This document shows positions 1-11,546 of a stretch of 64,000 nt of DNA, in pieces; position 1 is the stretch's first letter, and each line of letters begins with the position of its first letter. The stretch comes from Lunularia cruciata (lineage: Eukaryota > Streptophyta > Marchantiopsida > Lunulariales > Lunulariaceae): contig OX419760.1 in the NCBI GenBank assembly GCA_948567375.1, forward strand, positions 55,118,001-55,182,000. The letters run 5' to 3'. Both the position numbers and the translations under genes were made by a program. A model generated the notes under the pieces. It had not been told where the DNA came from. It worked only from the letters and a program-made list of their open reading frames with translations, and ran no database searches.

Positions 1-63
1 CTCTATAGGAACAAACTTTATTCACCTGATTACCGCAAAAGTGATACTTGTTAGGTTATCGCA
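1..63 (+). repeat. Family-A LTR, 3' tail of a copy starting left of the window
   Basis: The first 63 bases match the last 60 or so of the other family-A LTRs: a GGAACAAACTT block, then GATTACCGCAAAAGTGATA, then a terminal GTTATCGCA in place of the usual GTTGTCACA. The next base re-enters antisense family-C gag, so this copy was inserted in that gag. The other end and the target duplication are off-window. TTCCA at 64-68 would be its right half. Confidence 0.75.
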
Positions 64-1134
64 TTCCACAAACTCTATTTGGATGATTTGTTGAGGTTTT
101 CCATTCTTGAGTGGACATTCAACAATACAATGCTCAATTTGCCAACAATAAAGCAACCACCATTTTATTGAAATCTTTCTCTATATGTAGGGCCAAGTGG
201 TTTCCATTAGATTGCATCAATCTCTATTGGTGCCGGCTCTTCCACCCATGCGTAGCATGTGGGAAAGTTCTATGAAGATCAAGTTCAAGACCAAGTTGTC
301 GCAACCAAGGAGTCAAAGTGCTCAGCCAATTGCATGGCTTCCTCCAAGTGTTTAGGCTCCTATATGGTCACTTCTAATTTGGTGCGTGACATCAAGCGGC
401 TCACAAATTAATCCAAAGTTTTACTTTCTAATATATCTTGATATTGTATTATGATGTCTTGGAATTGAGTGATGTAGCTTCTTATTGAACTAATCTACTT
501 CAATTCTACCAATCTGTCTCATGTAGCTCATGTGACATTTATAGCTTGGAATTACCCATATTGCACTTTTGAATTCTTCCCATGTCAAGATTACCAAATT
601 GCCGTTCAACCGACTTCACTCAAAATTGCCACCATAGTTTTGCCACTCCATCCAATTGTTCATCTTGATTGACCTTCACAATCAAACATAAATAACTTCA
701 TAATCAAATACCTAATTCTTTATTATGCTTGAGTGGTTCTTGCCTTCAAATACCTTGGGTTTTGGGAATCAAATTCACCCTTCTTCTTCTTGAAATGATG
801 CTCTCACCACATGCTCTTGTTCCTCCAACAATCAAGTAAGATGCTTGATTGTTGTTGTATGATCATGATAACTTTGGGCATTGTTGCCATGGCTATTACT
901 TTATCAAACTACTTACAATTTATCCAAGTTCCCACATAGATGCAACATGTCCACCGCTCTCCATAAGTTACAATAAAAAATACCAAGGGTTCATTGGACA
1001 AGGTGATTGTATTCAAAAATTCTGCCTAAAGCATGAAATGATGCTTGGATAGTACATAGACACAAATATCTCAATGGTTTGGTGGAAATAGATTTGGTGA
1101 TCCATAAATTCTCTCCATTCTAGTCTTGTTCCAA
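64..1134 (-). pseudogene. Family-C chromovirus gag relic (element C3)
   Basis: Read on the minus strand this matches the gag regions of C1 (35.2-36.1 kb) and C2 (49.7-50.8 kb). A zinc knuckle of CX2CX4HX4C form (C-F-Y-C, then H, then C) lies at about 95-165. The frame is broken by many stops and no long ORF survives, so it is not expected to make protein. At 1122-1134, next to the LTR, sits a decayed initiator-Met-tRNA primer site with about five bases missing compared with C1. The rest of C3 (protease, pol, 3' LTR) lies left of the window. Confidence 0.7.
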
Positions 1135-1446
1135 TGTAAAAGACCCAAGGAGAGAAATAGGAGAATGGAAAATCAAAGTGAAAGATCACATTGAGACTCT
1201 AAAATGAGGGAAAATCCAAATGCCTAGCATGAGCTTGGGCTTTGGTATTTATAGGGAAGTGTACAAGACTACTTTCTTAGAGTGCAAGCCAAGCTAACCA
1301 AGAAGCTTCTCAAGAAGCTTCCTTCTAGAAACCGCCTACTTGGTGTACAAGCTAAGCTACTTGGGAATTTTCACAAGAAATTTCCTTCTAGAAGCCACTT
1401 ATTTCACATGCAAGCTAAGCTTGCCAGGAAGTTTCCCAAGAAGCTT

Positions 1447-3097
1447 TATGGTACCTACATTTTTTGTTTTGTTAGAGTTTTAAGGAAGAAATGTGTTGTT
1501 GAAGGCAAATTGAAGCCAAAAGGAAGAAAGGAGAGAAGAATCATGCATTTTGAGCCAACCCAAAGAAATTGATTTCATGTTAGAGGAAGAAGGACTCAGA
1601 TTGGATTGGAAAGATGGTAGATCCAAAGTGAGGATACTTCACATCAAAGTGAAAGTTGGAGGTTAGGCTGACTGTAGGGCCTATATCCCAATGACTACAT
1701 GTCTAAATAGTGCGTGCTATATCTCATTAGAAGCATCTCTTTTAGAGCTTTCCATTGCCATTAGAATTGTAGAGTTTGGAAGTCTACAGCCAAAGTTACA
1801 AGCATTTGAAGTTTTTGGAGTAGTTGAGAATTTTGGGTATAGGTTCTTTGGGGTTAAAAGCTACTTTGCCTTAGGTTGAAGGTGACCCAATCCAAGTTAG
1901 TCATGCATTGGATAAAGGTGATTTTGGGTGAGTTACCTAAGTCCAATGCAATAGTCAAAATAGAGTAGGAGATAATGTTTGTCTCAAGTAAGATTTAGTT
2001 AGGTCAAAGTTAAATAAGCTTGTAGTAGTGTGAAAGTAGAAACCCGATGCAAAGTAGCAAAGGTAGGAGTGGAAATGTCTTTGGGTGAGTTACTTGAGAT
2101 ATTAGAAGAAGTTAGAGGAGAGAAGGAGAAGGCAAATAATTTAGTGATAACTTCAATTTTAGTTCAGACTAAAAATAAGATAGAGATAGATGAAGTAATA
2201 AAAGTTGTTGTTGAACTTGAAGTAGAGGAAGTGATTGTAGTTACATTGGATGTAGAAGCCAAAGTAGAAGTACACATCATATCAAATTAGTAACAATTTG
2301 GAGATTTCAAAGAACAGATATGAAGAAGTGCGATGTCATTTTGGATCTACAAATTTGAAGGAGAGGTTCAAAGTGGTAGGAAGATGATTTGTATCTAGAA
2401 ATTTTTTGTATGTAGTTGATTTCTCTTCCTATTAAGGGAAGCATTTATAGTGTTTTTGTTATTAAATATTGTTATTTTGAAGTTGAGTAAAGCAAAGTGT
2501 TGTAACTTAATGCTCGTTGTGTTAGCTTAATTTTGAGTGTCAATCTTGTGTGTGTGGTTGTGGGTGTTTGGAGAAGTTCAAATTGAAGTTAGTGGGTGTT
2601 GGATGTTGGATTCCATAGTGCTGATGTTCATTTAGTGTGTTTGATCTTGAATGGATAGCAATTAAAGCAATGCCTTGACAAATCTATGAAGAATTGTAGT
2701 GTTGGTAGTACTTTGCATTTGTGATCATAGTGTTGGATTGATGTAAGGCAATTTTGATTGAGGAAGTTATGCCTTTAGTGGAGGGGTGGAACACAATTTT
2801 GGGGTAAAGTCATTTTGTGGTGAAGTAGCCTTCTTTAGGAAAATTGAATCATCACAATCAAGATTACATTGACATTGGTGAATTGTGATTATGGGTGTTG
2901 TGATTTGTGATAAGATTGTGAATCAGTGCTTGTTGCTCTCTTTTAGGTGTGGTTTCTACCCAAGAGATTAGAAAAGAACTCAAGAAGAACTATTTGTGAC
3001 ATCTTACATCATATTTGACCATTCTTGACTCGTATCTTTGTGAGAACAAATTGTTACTTGCTGATACTTCAAAAGTGATACTTGTTAGATTGTCACA
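1447..3097 (+). repeat. Solo family-A LTR (copy A1)
   Basis: It starts TATGGTACCTACATTTTTTG, close to the TGTGGTACCCACA start of other family-A LTRs, and ends TTAGATTGTCACA. It is flanked by a perfect 5-bp target duplication AGCTT (1442-1446 and 3098-3102). At 1651 bp it is shorter than the 3.7-3.8 kb copies, having lost most of the conserved N-terminal half of the LTR reading frame. Inference: two LTRs recombined and lost the interior. Confidence 0.88.
2030..2290 (+). pseudogene. Relic of the family-A LTR-encoded coiled-coil protein
   Basis: An 86-codon open stretch is rich in Glu, Lys, Val and Leu (for example GELLEILEEVRGEKEKAN). It corresponds in position to the acidic, coiled-coil C-terminal part of the protein encoded inside LTR copy A3 (21384-22812, minus). 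Upstream codons are broken, so this is the debris of a larger frame. I do not recognise the protein family. Confidence 0.5.
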
Positions 3098-3265
3098 AGC
3101 TTCCTCCTAGAAGTCACCACTCCGCATACACATTACCTAATACTTGGAAGGTACCAAATAGTTTCCTAGATGCTTCTAGAATATTCTAATGTTTCTTGGC
3201 TAATTTGACCTATTTGCTATTCCATTAGTCGCAACTAACTCTTCAATAAACTCTATATTGTTACA

Positions 3266-3571
3266 TCTTCCATGCTATTTTGAGCTTCCTACAAGAGGAT
3301 TCCCCAAAGATTACCTTTGGTTGAACTTGTTTGACCAACCAAATAGGACAAAGATTGACATGTCACCAATCCATGCATCTAATCTAAGGGTGTAGCTCAT
3401 TGACATGTCACCAATCCATATATCTAATCTAAAGGTGTAGCTTCCTTTGAGTGGATCATCTTTGCTATATAATAAAGACAATGTGCTCTTTTGGAACATC
3501 AGAGTTTTTTGAGAGTTCTAACTTTGTATACTTTTGGAGTTCCAATCTTTTGTGCTTCTTGGGCTATTACA
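3266..3571 (+). repeat. Truncated 5' LTR of B1 and adjoining primer site
   Basis: It matches the right half of the B1 3' LTR (25300-25605): a shared CTACAAGA/TTATAAGA stretch, then CCAAAGATT, a ...GACATGTCACCAATCCAT block, CTATATAATAAAG, and a terminal ATTACA. Directly after it, TGGTACCAAAGCA at 3573-3585 is a slightly altered initiator-Met-tRNA primer-binding site (usual TGGTATCAGAGCA). This marks the start of the B1 interior. Confidence 0.8.
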
Positions 3572-4499
3572 ATGGTACCAAAGCAAGTGCTCTAATCCAA
3601 GCAAGTGGATCATCTTGCTTGGAACAACATAAGCTATTGAGACCAAGTAAATGCAAGGATAAATAGAGGAGTGTAGATTGCAAAGTTGGGTATTTTGGAG
3701 AGAAGACGGGATAGATCCTCTCATAGATGATTACTAACACCTAATTTCAGTCTTTTACACATCAAGATTATGTACATCCAATGCAAGCAAGTGAGAGTGT
3801 ACCTTATTTACCATTTTGGAGCAAATTTCATGGACATAGTAATCAGTTCACCAAACCCTATGATTATACCTATAATTTACATTTGATTATGATACAATGG
3901 ATCTGAATATACTAGACCTTCTTCCTTTCAAATAAAAATCCATTATGTAGTTAGGAAAAAAGTGATGTTTAGGGACTTTGTAGTTTGTAATTTTGGTGAG
4001 GAGTATTATCAATGAGTTACAGCATTTGAGGTTCCAATGGTGTCCAAATAGTCCATGCTCCTTCTTGAATGATTATATTAACCTTGTATTGAAGTAGGAA
4101 GTATCTATCAAGAGTCCAAAGTGTGTAAAAAATCATGAAGCAACAATTGTAGGATTTGATGCAAGGATTGCAAGGTTGAAAGTTCTACATTAAACAAGTT
4201 TTGAGAGATCAAGATGATAATGGAGGCATTACAAAAGTCAAGTACATACATTTAGGAGGGATCATGTAATGCAAGAAGGGAGACATTCCAAAACCTAATG
4301 AAATAACCAAAGTACCTGTAGAGTCACCCATAACAATGACCTAGACCTAGACCAACAATGACCTAGGTCAACAATGAAACCACATTTTTATTATGAATGA
4401 AGAAGACATGCAACATCAAGCCGTACAAAGATAGATTGTTCTGCAATCATGTTAGCATGTAACACTTGATTGATAAAGCTCTCAATTGGTATAATACTT

Positions 4500-5160
4500 A
4501 GGAATGATCAATGTTGGTAGAAGGAAGGAAGATCAATTAGATGGTGATGCAAGAAGAATTGTTGAAGAATTTCCTATCAATGGATTTCGTGCAGATGGCT
4601 CAAACTTGTTTATAGAGGCTAAAGCAAAAGAATAGCATCCAAGAATATGTGGAGGTAATTCTTGATCTATAGGCTACCATATCTAATATGAGCTTAGAAA
4701 AAACTCTTGACAACTTTAGATAGGAGTAAAAAGAGCAAATTCAACAAGAAGTGATGGTACAAAACCCTTGCATAATTTTTGAAGCCATTGAGTCTGCTCA
4801 AAGAAGAGCAAGAGCACTTGGAGGCCGTGAAGGACTAGCCTCAACACAATACTATCGGGCTGAACCACCACACTTTGGTGGACCAAATCTTATGGAATTG
4901 GGAAACATGCATTTCCAAGACCATGGAGCTAGATAGTTCCAAGGAGAACACAAACATGCCAAAGAAAAAAGAGATGGAGTCTCCAAGGGTGAAAGTGCTT
5001 GAGCAAAATAACATCATTGCTACAATTATGGCCAATTTGGGCACATAGCCATCAATTGTCATGCTTGCTTGCCTAGGGGCTCTTGGTCTCCACACAAGCA
5101 AGCTTTGAACAATCTGGAGAGACAAATCATAGATGAGGGTGCACAAAACACATTAAAAAT
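4500..5160 (+). pseudogene. B1 gag relic with mutated zinc knuckle
   Basis: The frame around 4751-4936 and onward gives gag-like sequence ending in a nucleocapsid zinc knuckle at about 5015-5065. The knuckle reads C-Y-N-Y-G-Q-F-G-H-I-A-I-N-C: the second cysteine of CX2CX4HX4C has become tyrosine. Several stops (TAG, TGA) interrupt the frame. The stretch 3590-4500 before it should hold the N-terminal gag but shows no readable domain. Confidence 0.6.
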
Positions 5161-5289
5161 TGAAGATCACTAGTAAATGTATCTTATAGCCTTATTGGCT
5201 CAAAAAGAAGGATCAAAAGTAGGGGAAGGAAGAGGACAAGTGCATAAAGATTGAGGAAGATAAATGCACAATTACTTGTAGTTGGAGGC

Positions 5290-6726
5290 CTAGAAGGTAG
5301 TCAAGTGTAAGTATTGATAGACATTGGAAAAAAAAGTATTTCTTATCTTGCTCTATTGCAATTAAGTTTGGAATGGAGTTAGAGTAGGATGAGAGTGAAG
5401 AAGTAGAATTACCTAATAGTCAAACAGAGAAGATTGAGTCATTACCTAAAAAGATGCACTCTTTGAAGGAGAGTATCAGGAAGAAATTGAGTGATATAGT
5501 TAGCTTGTCATGATATCATCTTGGGTATACCATGGATAGAGTATTGTAACCTCATGGTAGATTGACAAAGGAAAATAGTAAGAACTAGCCAATAGAAGAT
5601 ATTTGGAGATAGGATATAATCTTAAAGGTAAGAATTTCCTCTTTATGTCATAGGAACAACTATCAAAAAGATAGATAGGTGTTTCATGAGAAGTCTAGAG
5701 TGCATAACTCAATGGATAAATTCCTAATAATCTAAAAGATGTGGTAGATAAATTTAAGGATGTACTTCTTGATGATTTACCCTTAGGATTGCCACCAAGC
5801 AATAGAATAGATCATACAATTGAGATAATTTTGGGGAGTAAACCTCCTTGCAAAGCCCCATATCAATTTTCACCTCATGAGTTGGAGGAGTGCAAGGCTC
5901 AAATTGAAGATAGTTTGTAGAAAGAGTTCATCCAATCTAGCATATCACCATATGTGGCTTATATCTTGTTCATGAAGAAGAAGGACATGATGATGTGGAT
6001 GTGCATTGACTATCAAATGGTGAAGAAAAAATATCCATTACCTTGAATGGATGACCTATTTAATTAGCTCAATGGGGCAAAAAACTTCACCAAACTTGAT
6101 CTAAGGAGTGAGTATAACCAAATCAAGATTGTAGAGGAAGATATGCACAAAATTGCCTTTCCAACAAGGTATGGTCACTCTGAGTATCTAGTAATGTAAT
6201 TTAGTCTCACCAATGCACCAACCATTTTCATGAGTTTGATGAATGACATATTTCATCCATACTTGGATAAGTTTGTTATAATTTTTCTGATGATATCTCA
6301 GTCTATAGTAGGAAAATGGAGGAGCATAAGCAACATCTACGAGAAGTTCTCTACATTTTGCAAAAGAATGATTTATACCAAAATCTCAAAGTGCAAGTTT
6401 GGCAAGTCAAAATTATATTATTTGGGTCATAGAGTTAGTGTAAAAGGTATCTAGTCCTAACAAATAAAATAGAAATCATTCAGAAGTGAGGTGCTCCAAA
6501 GAATCAAACTCAACTCAAGAGTTTCTTGGGATAAATTGGATTCTATCATTGATTTATCAAGGACTTCTCCAAGGTTGCTCAACCCCTAACATCATTACTT
6601 GGCAAGGGCAAGAAACGGATGTGGAGAACCGCATAGGAACTTGCCTTTCAAGCATTGAAAGTTACATTACTACATGTACCAATCTTGAAATGATATGAAT
6701 CCAAACATCCAATCAAGTAAGCTATA
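5290..6726 (+). pseudogene. B1 protease and reverse transcriptase relic
   Basis: A protease remnant (LID-I-G, then ...DIILGIPWI) lies near 5300-5530. From about 5735 a reverse transcriptase follows, with recognisable ...FKDVLLDDLPLGLPP, ...[13 protein letters not shown] and ...ITKISKCKFGKSKLYYLGH-type motifs. The catalytic YxDD region around 6270 is unreadable and in-frame stops are frequent. The sequence stops at 6726, where a solo LTR of the same family is inserted. Confidence 0.7.
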
Positions 6727-7330
6727 TGTAATACTCCAAGGACAAGAAATCTTTCCAAGAGAGATACAAGAGAGAAAACACAAGCTTCACGCTCAATACT
6801 ATGATGCCCCAAAGGAGCACCTTCTCTTTATTATATAGCAAAGAGGATCTCCTCAAAGGAAGCTCCATCCGTGGATCAAATACATGGATTGGTGACATGT
6901 CAACAATCTCCACCTTAGATTAGTTGCCTGGATGGGTGACATGCCGGTCCTTGTCCTATCTAGTTGGTTAAATAGGTTTGACCAAAGGGAATCTTTAGGG
7001 AATCTTCCTATATGAAGCTCAAAATCATGTGGATGAAGTACTATTAAAAAGCTTTTGATGAGGCAAATCATATAGGGGAGGGAGGAGAAGGCAAGCCTTA
7101 GTTCCTAGAGAAGGGAATCTGCCTATTTTCAAGGCCTAATTCATCCGTTTAGGCTCCCAAAATTAGCTCTTAAGCTTTTAGGCTATTTTTGACTTTTGCA
7201 CTATTAGTAGAAGTATTCTTTTAGTGACACCTCTATCTGATCTAGCTAGCCCATCTTACATAACATTCCTTCTAGATGTTACCAAGCCAATTTTCACCTC
7301 TAGATAATGTATCTAACTATTGGTATTACA
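6727..7330 (-). repeat. Solo family-B LTR inside B1 (first)
   Basis: A 604-bp inverted copy of the family-B LTR with TGTAATAC...GTATTACA ends. It is flanked by a perfect 5-bp target duplication CTATA (6722-6726 and 7331-7335). It lies in antisense within the RT/RNase H part of its own family member. Confidence 0.9.
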
Positions 7331-7600
7331 CTATAGATGCATCACGCATTGGGATAAGAGCAATTCCACAACAAGAATAGGAGGATGGATGACATCTTGT
7401 TGAATAATTCTCTCAAAAACTACTACCAATGGAGCAGAATTATCACACCACCAGATGAGAAGAGTTAACAATTCTCCTTGCTACCAAGCATAGGAAGCAT
7501 TATCTTGGCAAGAAGGCATTTGTAGTGGAGATAACCACAAACCACTAGTCTACCTAGAGACACAAAAAGACCTATCTCATTGACAAATTCATTGGGCAAA
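7331..7600 (+). pseudogene. B1 RNase H relic
   Basis: The fragment between the two solo B LTRs contains an RNase H stretch (ACHHQMRR..., then ...KHYLGKKAFVVEI, then ...HKPLVYLETQKD when frame changes are allowed). This is the region just before the RNase H-integrase linker of chromoviruses. It continues in 8136 onward once the next LTR is removed. Confidence 0.6.
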
Positions 7601-8135
7601 TGTAATATCTAGAGAATAAGAGGACCCTCAAGAGAAACACAAGAGAAGAAACACAAATATTCACACTCAATACTCCGATGCCCCAAAAGAGCACCTTGGC
7701 TTTATTACATAGTAAAGAGGATTCCCTCAAATGAAGCTTCACCCTTGGATAAGATACATGGATTGGTGACATATTAGTGAGCTCCACCCTTAGATTAGTT
7801 GCATGGATGGGTGACATGTTGGCCCTTGTCCTATTTGGTTGGTCAAACAAGTTTGACTAGAGAGAATATTTAAGGAATCTTCTTGTAGGAGAAGGCAAGC
7901 ATTTTTGCCCAAAGAGAAGGAAATATGAACTAATTTTTAGGCCAAATTGCTTTGTTTAGGCCTTCAAAACTGGCTCTAAAGTTTCAAGGTGTTTTTGGCT
8001 TCTACCTTATTAGTGGAAGTACTCTTTTGGTGACACCTCTATCCAATCTACTTAGTCCATCATATAAAACATGCTTTTAGACATTACTAAGCTAAATTTC
8101 ACCTCTAAATAATATATCTAACTAATGGTATTACA
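7601..8135 (-). repeat. Solo family-B LTR inside B1 (second)
   Basis: A 535-bp inverted family-B LTR with TGTAATATCT...GGTATTACA ends. The flanks GCAAA and ATAGA do not match, unlike the first copy. The host reading frame closes well across it (tryptophan-alanine-asparagine | arginine-valine-glutamate), so the insertion is clear. The missing duplication probably reflects later loss or mutation. Confidence 0.75.
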
Positions 8136-8987
8136 ATAGAGTAGAGACAATGGTCTCATATGAATATTATATATATAGAGGGAAAGAAGCAAATCATGGA
8201 TGCATTCACTTGGATGTCTATGGTGACCAATTTAGTTATAGAGGTCAAGATGAACCTAGAATTTTGGACATTACAAAGATTAATCCACAGATTTTAGGTG
8301 CTCAATCATCCAAGGGTGCTACCTATACCCAAGGAATCACCTTCCTAGATGGAAAGTTATGGAGCCCCAATGCTCAAGAACTACAAACCACCATTCTTTC
8401 TAGATGTCATGATTCTACCATTGTAGATCATGTTGGAGTGGAAAAGACTTTAGATGCAATCAAATGCCATTACTATTGGCCAAAGATGGGCAAAGATATG
8501 ATGGAGTATGTTTGAAGCTGCCTCCTTTGTCAATAGAATATAGCTCCTAATCAAGCTCCCAAAGGTCTTCTTAAACCTCCTCCCTACCTTACATAATGTT
8601 GGGAGCATGTCAACATGGATCTAATTTGTGAATTGCCCAAGACCACTACAAATTTTGACTCCATTGTAGTCTTTGTGGATTGATTGAGCAAAATGATTCA
8701 TTTGTGTTTTACAACCAAGAATGTGACTACCAAAAACTTGGCTCAATTATACTTAGCTATGGTTTTTTCTCAATGTGGGTTGTCTTGGGTGCTCATCATA
8801 GATTGTGGCACTCAATTCACTAATTTTTTTTTGGAAAAAACTCTTTGGAGTCTTCAAAACTAAAATTGCAATGTCCATGGCTTACCATCTACAAACCAAT
8901 GGACAAATATAACAGGCCAATTGCACTACTAGGACATGCTATGGGGCTATGGATCTTCACTTTGGAGGATCAAGAAAGGTGGGACAT
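8136..8987 (+). pseudogene. B1 integrase relic, N-terminal zinc finger and core
   Basis: An H2C2 zinc finger is visible in 8390-8535 (IVDHVGVEKTLDAIKCHYYW, then a CLLC pair). The core follows, with MDLI and IIDCGTQFTN supplying two acidic positions of the D,D-35-E site. Stops occur at 8513 and several later codons. The frame runs to 8987, where element A2 is inserted in the segment before the YNN motif, and resumes at 19742. Confidence 0.75.
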
Positions 8988-9167
8988 TGTGGTGCTCACA
9001 TTTTTTATTTTTTTCAAAATAGAGAAGGAGAAGTGTATAAAGAAGTCGGATTGTGCCTGTATGGCCAAAGAAGGCAAAGAAAAGAGTCTTCGGGATGAAA
9101 CCCGAGGTGAAGTGACTTCAAGTCATAAGGCAAAGTACTCAAATATGCCCTGTCAGCATACAACCCA

Positions 9168-9415
9168 AAGTAAGGAGTCTTCATATTGGGGGGATTTCAA
9201 CCCGAGGTGAAGACAGTGTAACAACCTTTTGTTGGAGCAAGAAATTCAAGAAGGGACCGTTCAAAACTGGCGGCCCATACGCATGAGGTACAAGTAAGGA
9301 GTCTTCATATTGGGGGGATTTCAACCCGAGGCGAAGACAGTGTAACAACCTTTTGTTGGAGCAAGAAATTCAAGAAGGGACCGTTCAAAACTGGCGGCCC
9401 ATACGCATGAAGTAC
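9168..9415 (+). repeat. 124-bp tandem duplication in the U3 part of the A2 5' LTR
   Basis: Copy 1 (9168-9291) and copy 2 (9292-9415) are almost identical. Both run from AAGTAAGGAGTCTTCATATT through a GGCGGCCCATACGCATGA block. The 3' LTR has a single copy at about 17780-17905. Because the two LTRs of one element are identical at insertion, the duplication arose afterwards. Confidence 0.9.
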
Positions 9416-9524
9416 AATTGACAGTAACAGGTGCATGCAAGAGGTGTGATTTCTTGGTAGAAACTCAAATTGAAGAAAGACAAAGAAAGCGCGACTCTAT
9501 ACAAATTGGGCTAACGACAAAGCA

Positions 9525-10835
9525 ATGTCAAGCAATTTTCCTTTGCTGTTGAGAAGTCGTCCTGTAGGTGATCGTGGGAAGGGAAATAGAGTTGAAGACG
9601 TACTAGTGTGTAGAGGAGAATTCAAGAGAGTGAAACCGAGAAACAGTGAGAAAGCAGGAGAGATGGGAGGAGGAAAGAAGAACTCCAAATTCACAGTGAG
9701 GAATCATGCAATTCGGAGGTTAGATGTGATCGTGAGAATCGAAGTCTTGAGCCAACTTTGGATCACTTTCTTGGCATGGAACTGGAATGTCAGTTTTCCA
9801 GGTTTCATGACGGAGATAATCAAGAGTAAGTGTCTTGATGGCCCTGAGGAAGAGGGGAAGAGAGGAAATACGGCTTGCTGGATGGAGTCGGATTGGAGAT
9901 TAGTGCTCGGGAGAGAGGCAAGCACGGAGCAGGGTGCCACATTCTTGGGTAAGGGAGAAGTAGTAGAAGAGACTCAAGAAGTGAGGGATGCTTTCTCTTT
10001 GAAGAGAACAAAGAATGGGTATAAGGTTGAGAGTTACAAGGATCCAGTGAAGAGAGGGATCGTGAGTGCTCTCATGGAGATCGTGAAGCCAGAGAGAACG
10101 ACTTATGTGATGAAACACCAAGCGGTGCTCTTCCATAAGTTGTTTGCAGGAGAACCAATTAGTTGGGCAAGGTGCTTCCATGGGAGGACGAGATAGATGG
10201 TGTGGAATTTGTGGGATAAGTTGCCTCCACACTACATCATGCCATTTACAGCACACTTCTTCCTTGGGTTGAATTTGCTCAATTTGGCGGAGCAAAACCA
10301 AATGATGTCTCACTTCCATCCCAACTTGAGAAGAGAAGTCGACGTGGAGGAACAACAATACATTCTTCAAATCCAAAGCATTGATGAGTACTACATGAAG
10401 ATGGGTAAGAGCGTGGAGATAGAAGCGAGTACTCTGAAGTCAAAGAAGTGGAGTCGGCAAGGAGGAGCCAAAGACAAGACAAGACCTTGGAAAGTCAGGA
10501 TAGGAAACCTGAGGAAAGTCATAGTGGTGATTGCGACGTCCGACGAAGACTTAGAGGGCAAAGCCGAGTGCAAGTCTGAAGACTTGGAACACGAGGAAGA
10601 ACTAGAGCTCATGCTGCAAAGTGGAGATATGAGTAGCGAAAGTGATGAAGGTGGAGAGATGACGTCAATACCAACTATTGCTGAAGAAGAAGAAGAAGTT
10701 CGGGTGGAGCTCAAAGAAGAAAATACTAAGAAGTTGGAGGATGAGATACCCGAGCTTGAGAAGAAGAAGTTTACGATCCAGAGGGGAGTTTGTTCAAGAT
10801 GCAAGGCAAAGTGTGAAGCAGTGCTCGTCGCTTGA
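9525..10835 (+). CDS. LTR-encoded protein of family A, 5' LTR copy (one internal stop)
   Basis: One frame of 436 codons plus stop lies wholly inside the LTR, in the sense direction, interrupted only by TAG at 10194-10196. The matching codon in the 3' LTR (18681-18683) is CAG. The N-terminal half (about residues 1-280) is basic to neutral, with conserved blocks such as WITFLAWNWNVSF, YKVESYKDPVK, TTYVMKHQAV, FHGRTR, VWNLWDKLPPHYI and HFHPNLRREV. The C-terminal part is very acidic (runs of Glu/Asp, 10550-10770). The same blocks recur in A3 and A4. I do not recognise the family: it is not gag, protease, RT or integrase. The start at 9525 lies 27 nt after the TATA position, so the ATG would sit at or beside the transcription start; a later start such as 9663 is possible. 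Confidence 0.7.
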
Positions 10836-11417
10836 GCTTGATTCCGAGTATCAACTTTGTGTTTGTGTTTGTGAGTGTGTGGAGAAATTCAAAGTGCAAG
10901 TCAATGTGCTTGTTGGATGTTGGATTTTGTAGCCTTAATCTTCATTTTGTGTGTTTGATCCTGAGTGAAGTGCAATCAAAGCAATGCCTTGACAGATCTG
11001 AGAGGAATTGTAATGTTGGTAGTATTTTGCATTTGTGAGTGTAGTGCAAGGTTGATATGAAGCAATTTTGATCGAGGAAGTTGTGCCTTCTGTGGAGGAG
11101 TGGAACACAATTCTAAGGCAAAGTTCTTTTGCAATGAAGTGCCATTTTTGGGAGAGCTTGAATCATCACAATCAAGATTGTTTGGAAAGATTTGATGGAG
11201 TTGTGATTACGGAGTGCTAATTTGTGACAAGACTGCAAATCAATGCTTGTTACTCTCTTCTGGGTGTGGTTTCTACCTGAGAGATTAAAGACACAACCAA
11301 GAAGAACTGTTAATTTGACTTTGTATTTGGACATTTCTGATTTGTATCTCTACAAGAACAAACTTTACTTACCCGATTACTGCAGAAGTGATATTTGCCA
11401 AGTTGTCACATGATTTT

Positions 11418-11435
11418 TGGCGCCGCTGCCGGGGA
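11418..11435 (+). promoter_or_regulatory. A2 primer-binding site, Asp-tRNA type
   Basis: TGGCGCCGCTGCCGGGGA starts seven bases after the LTR end. It is complementary, with one mismatch, to the 3' end of plant tRNA-Asp. This is the usual primer site of the Athila/Tat branch. Confidence 0.85.
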
Positions 11436-11546
11436 TACAAATCTTGGAAGTGGAAGAATACAAAGCCAAATTTGAAACTAGGTATCAATGCAATATGAAT
11501 GTCTGCATCAAGAGAACAACAAGAAGAGAGAGCTCAAAGATGAGCA

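Larger units (their letters stand above)
1135..3265 (-). repeat. Family-C 5' LTR of C3, split by a nested solo family-A LTR
   Basis: The two parts are 1135-1446 and 3098-3265. The LTR begins TGTAAAAGACC and ends ATTGTTACA in plus-strand reading, and is inverted relative to C1. It keeps the HindIII-like AAGCTTC repeats typical of the family and a perfect three-unit heat-shock element TTCtaGAAtaTTC at 3174-3186. Removing 1447-3097 and one AGCTT restores a normal family-C sequence (compare 51175-51210). Its right edge abuts family-B LTR sequence, so C3 appears to be inserted in the 5' LTR of B1. TCTTC at 3266-3270 would be one half of its target duplication. Confidence 0.8.
8988..11410 (+). repeat. 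A2 5' LTR (2423 bp)
   Basis: It aligns with the 3' LTR 17598-19741 but differs by two large indels. A 124-bp tandem duplication at 9168-9415 is present only here, and about 190 bp around 10750-10935 is missing from the 3' LTR. The TATA box seen in the 3' LTR is TATACAAA here (about 9498-9505). Relative to solo copies A3 and A4 it lacks about 1.4 kb of the coiled-coil part. Confidence 0.92.

Noticed and set aside
10391-10804. Long minus-strand ORFs within family-A LTRs (also 9900-10376 and 18570-18968), possibly antisense proteins.
   Set aside because: They mirror the Glu/Lys-rich sense frame as Ser/Leu/Phe-rich sequence and are not better conserved than the sense blocks.
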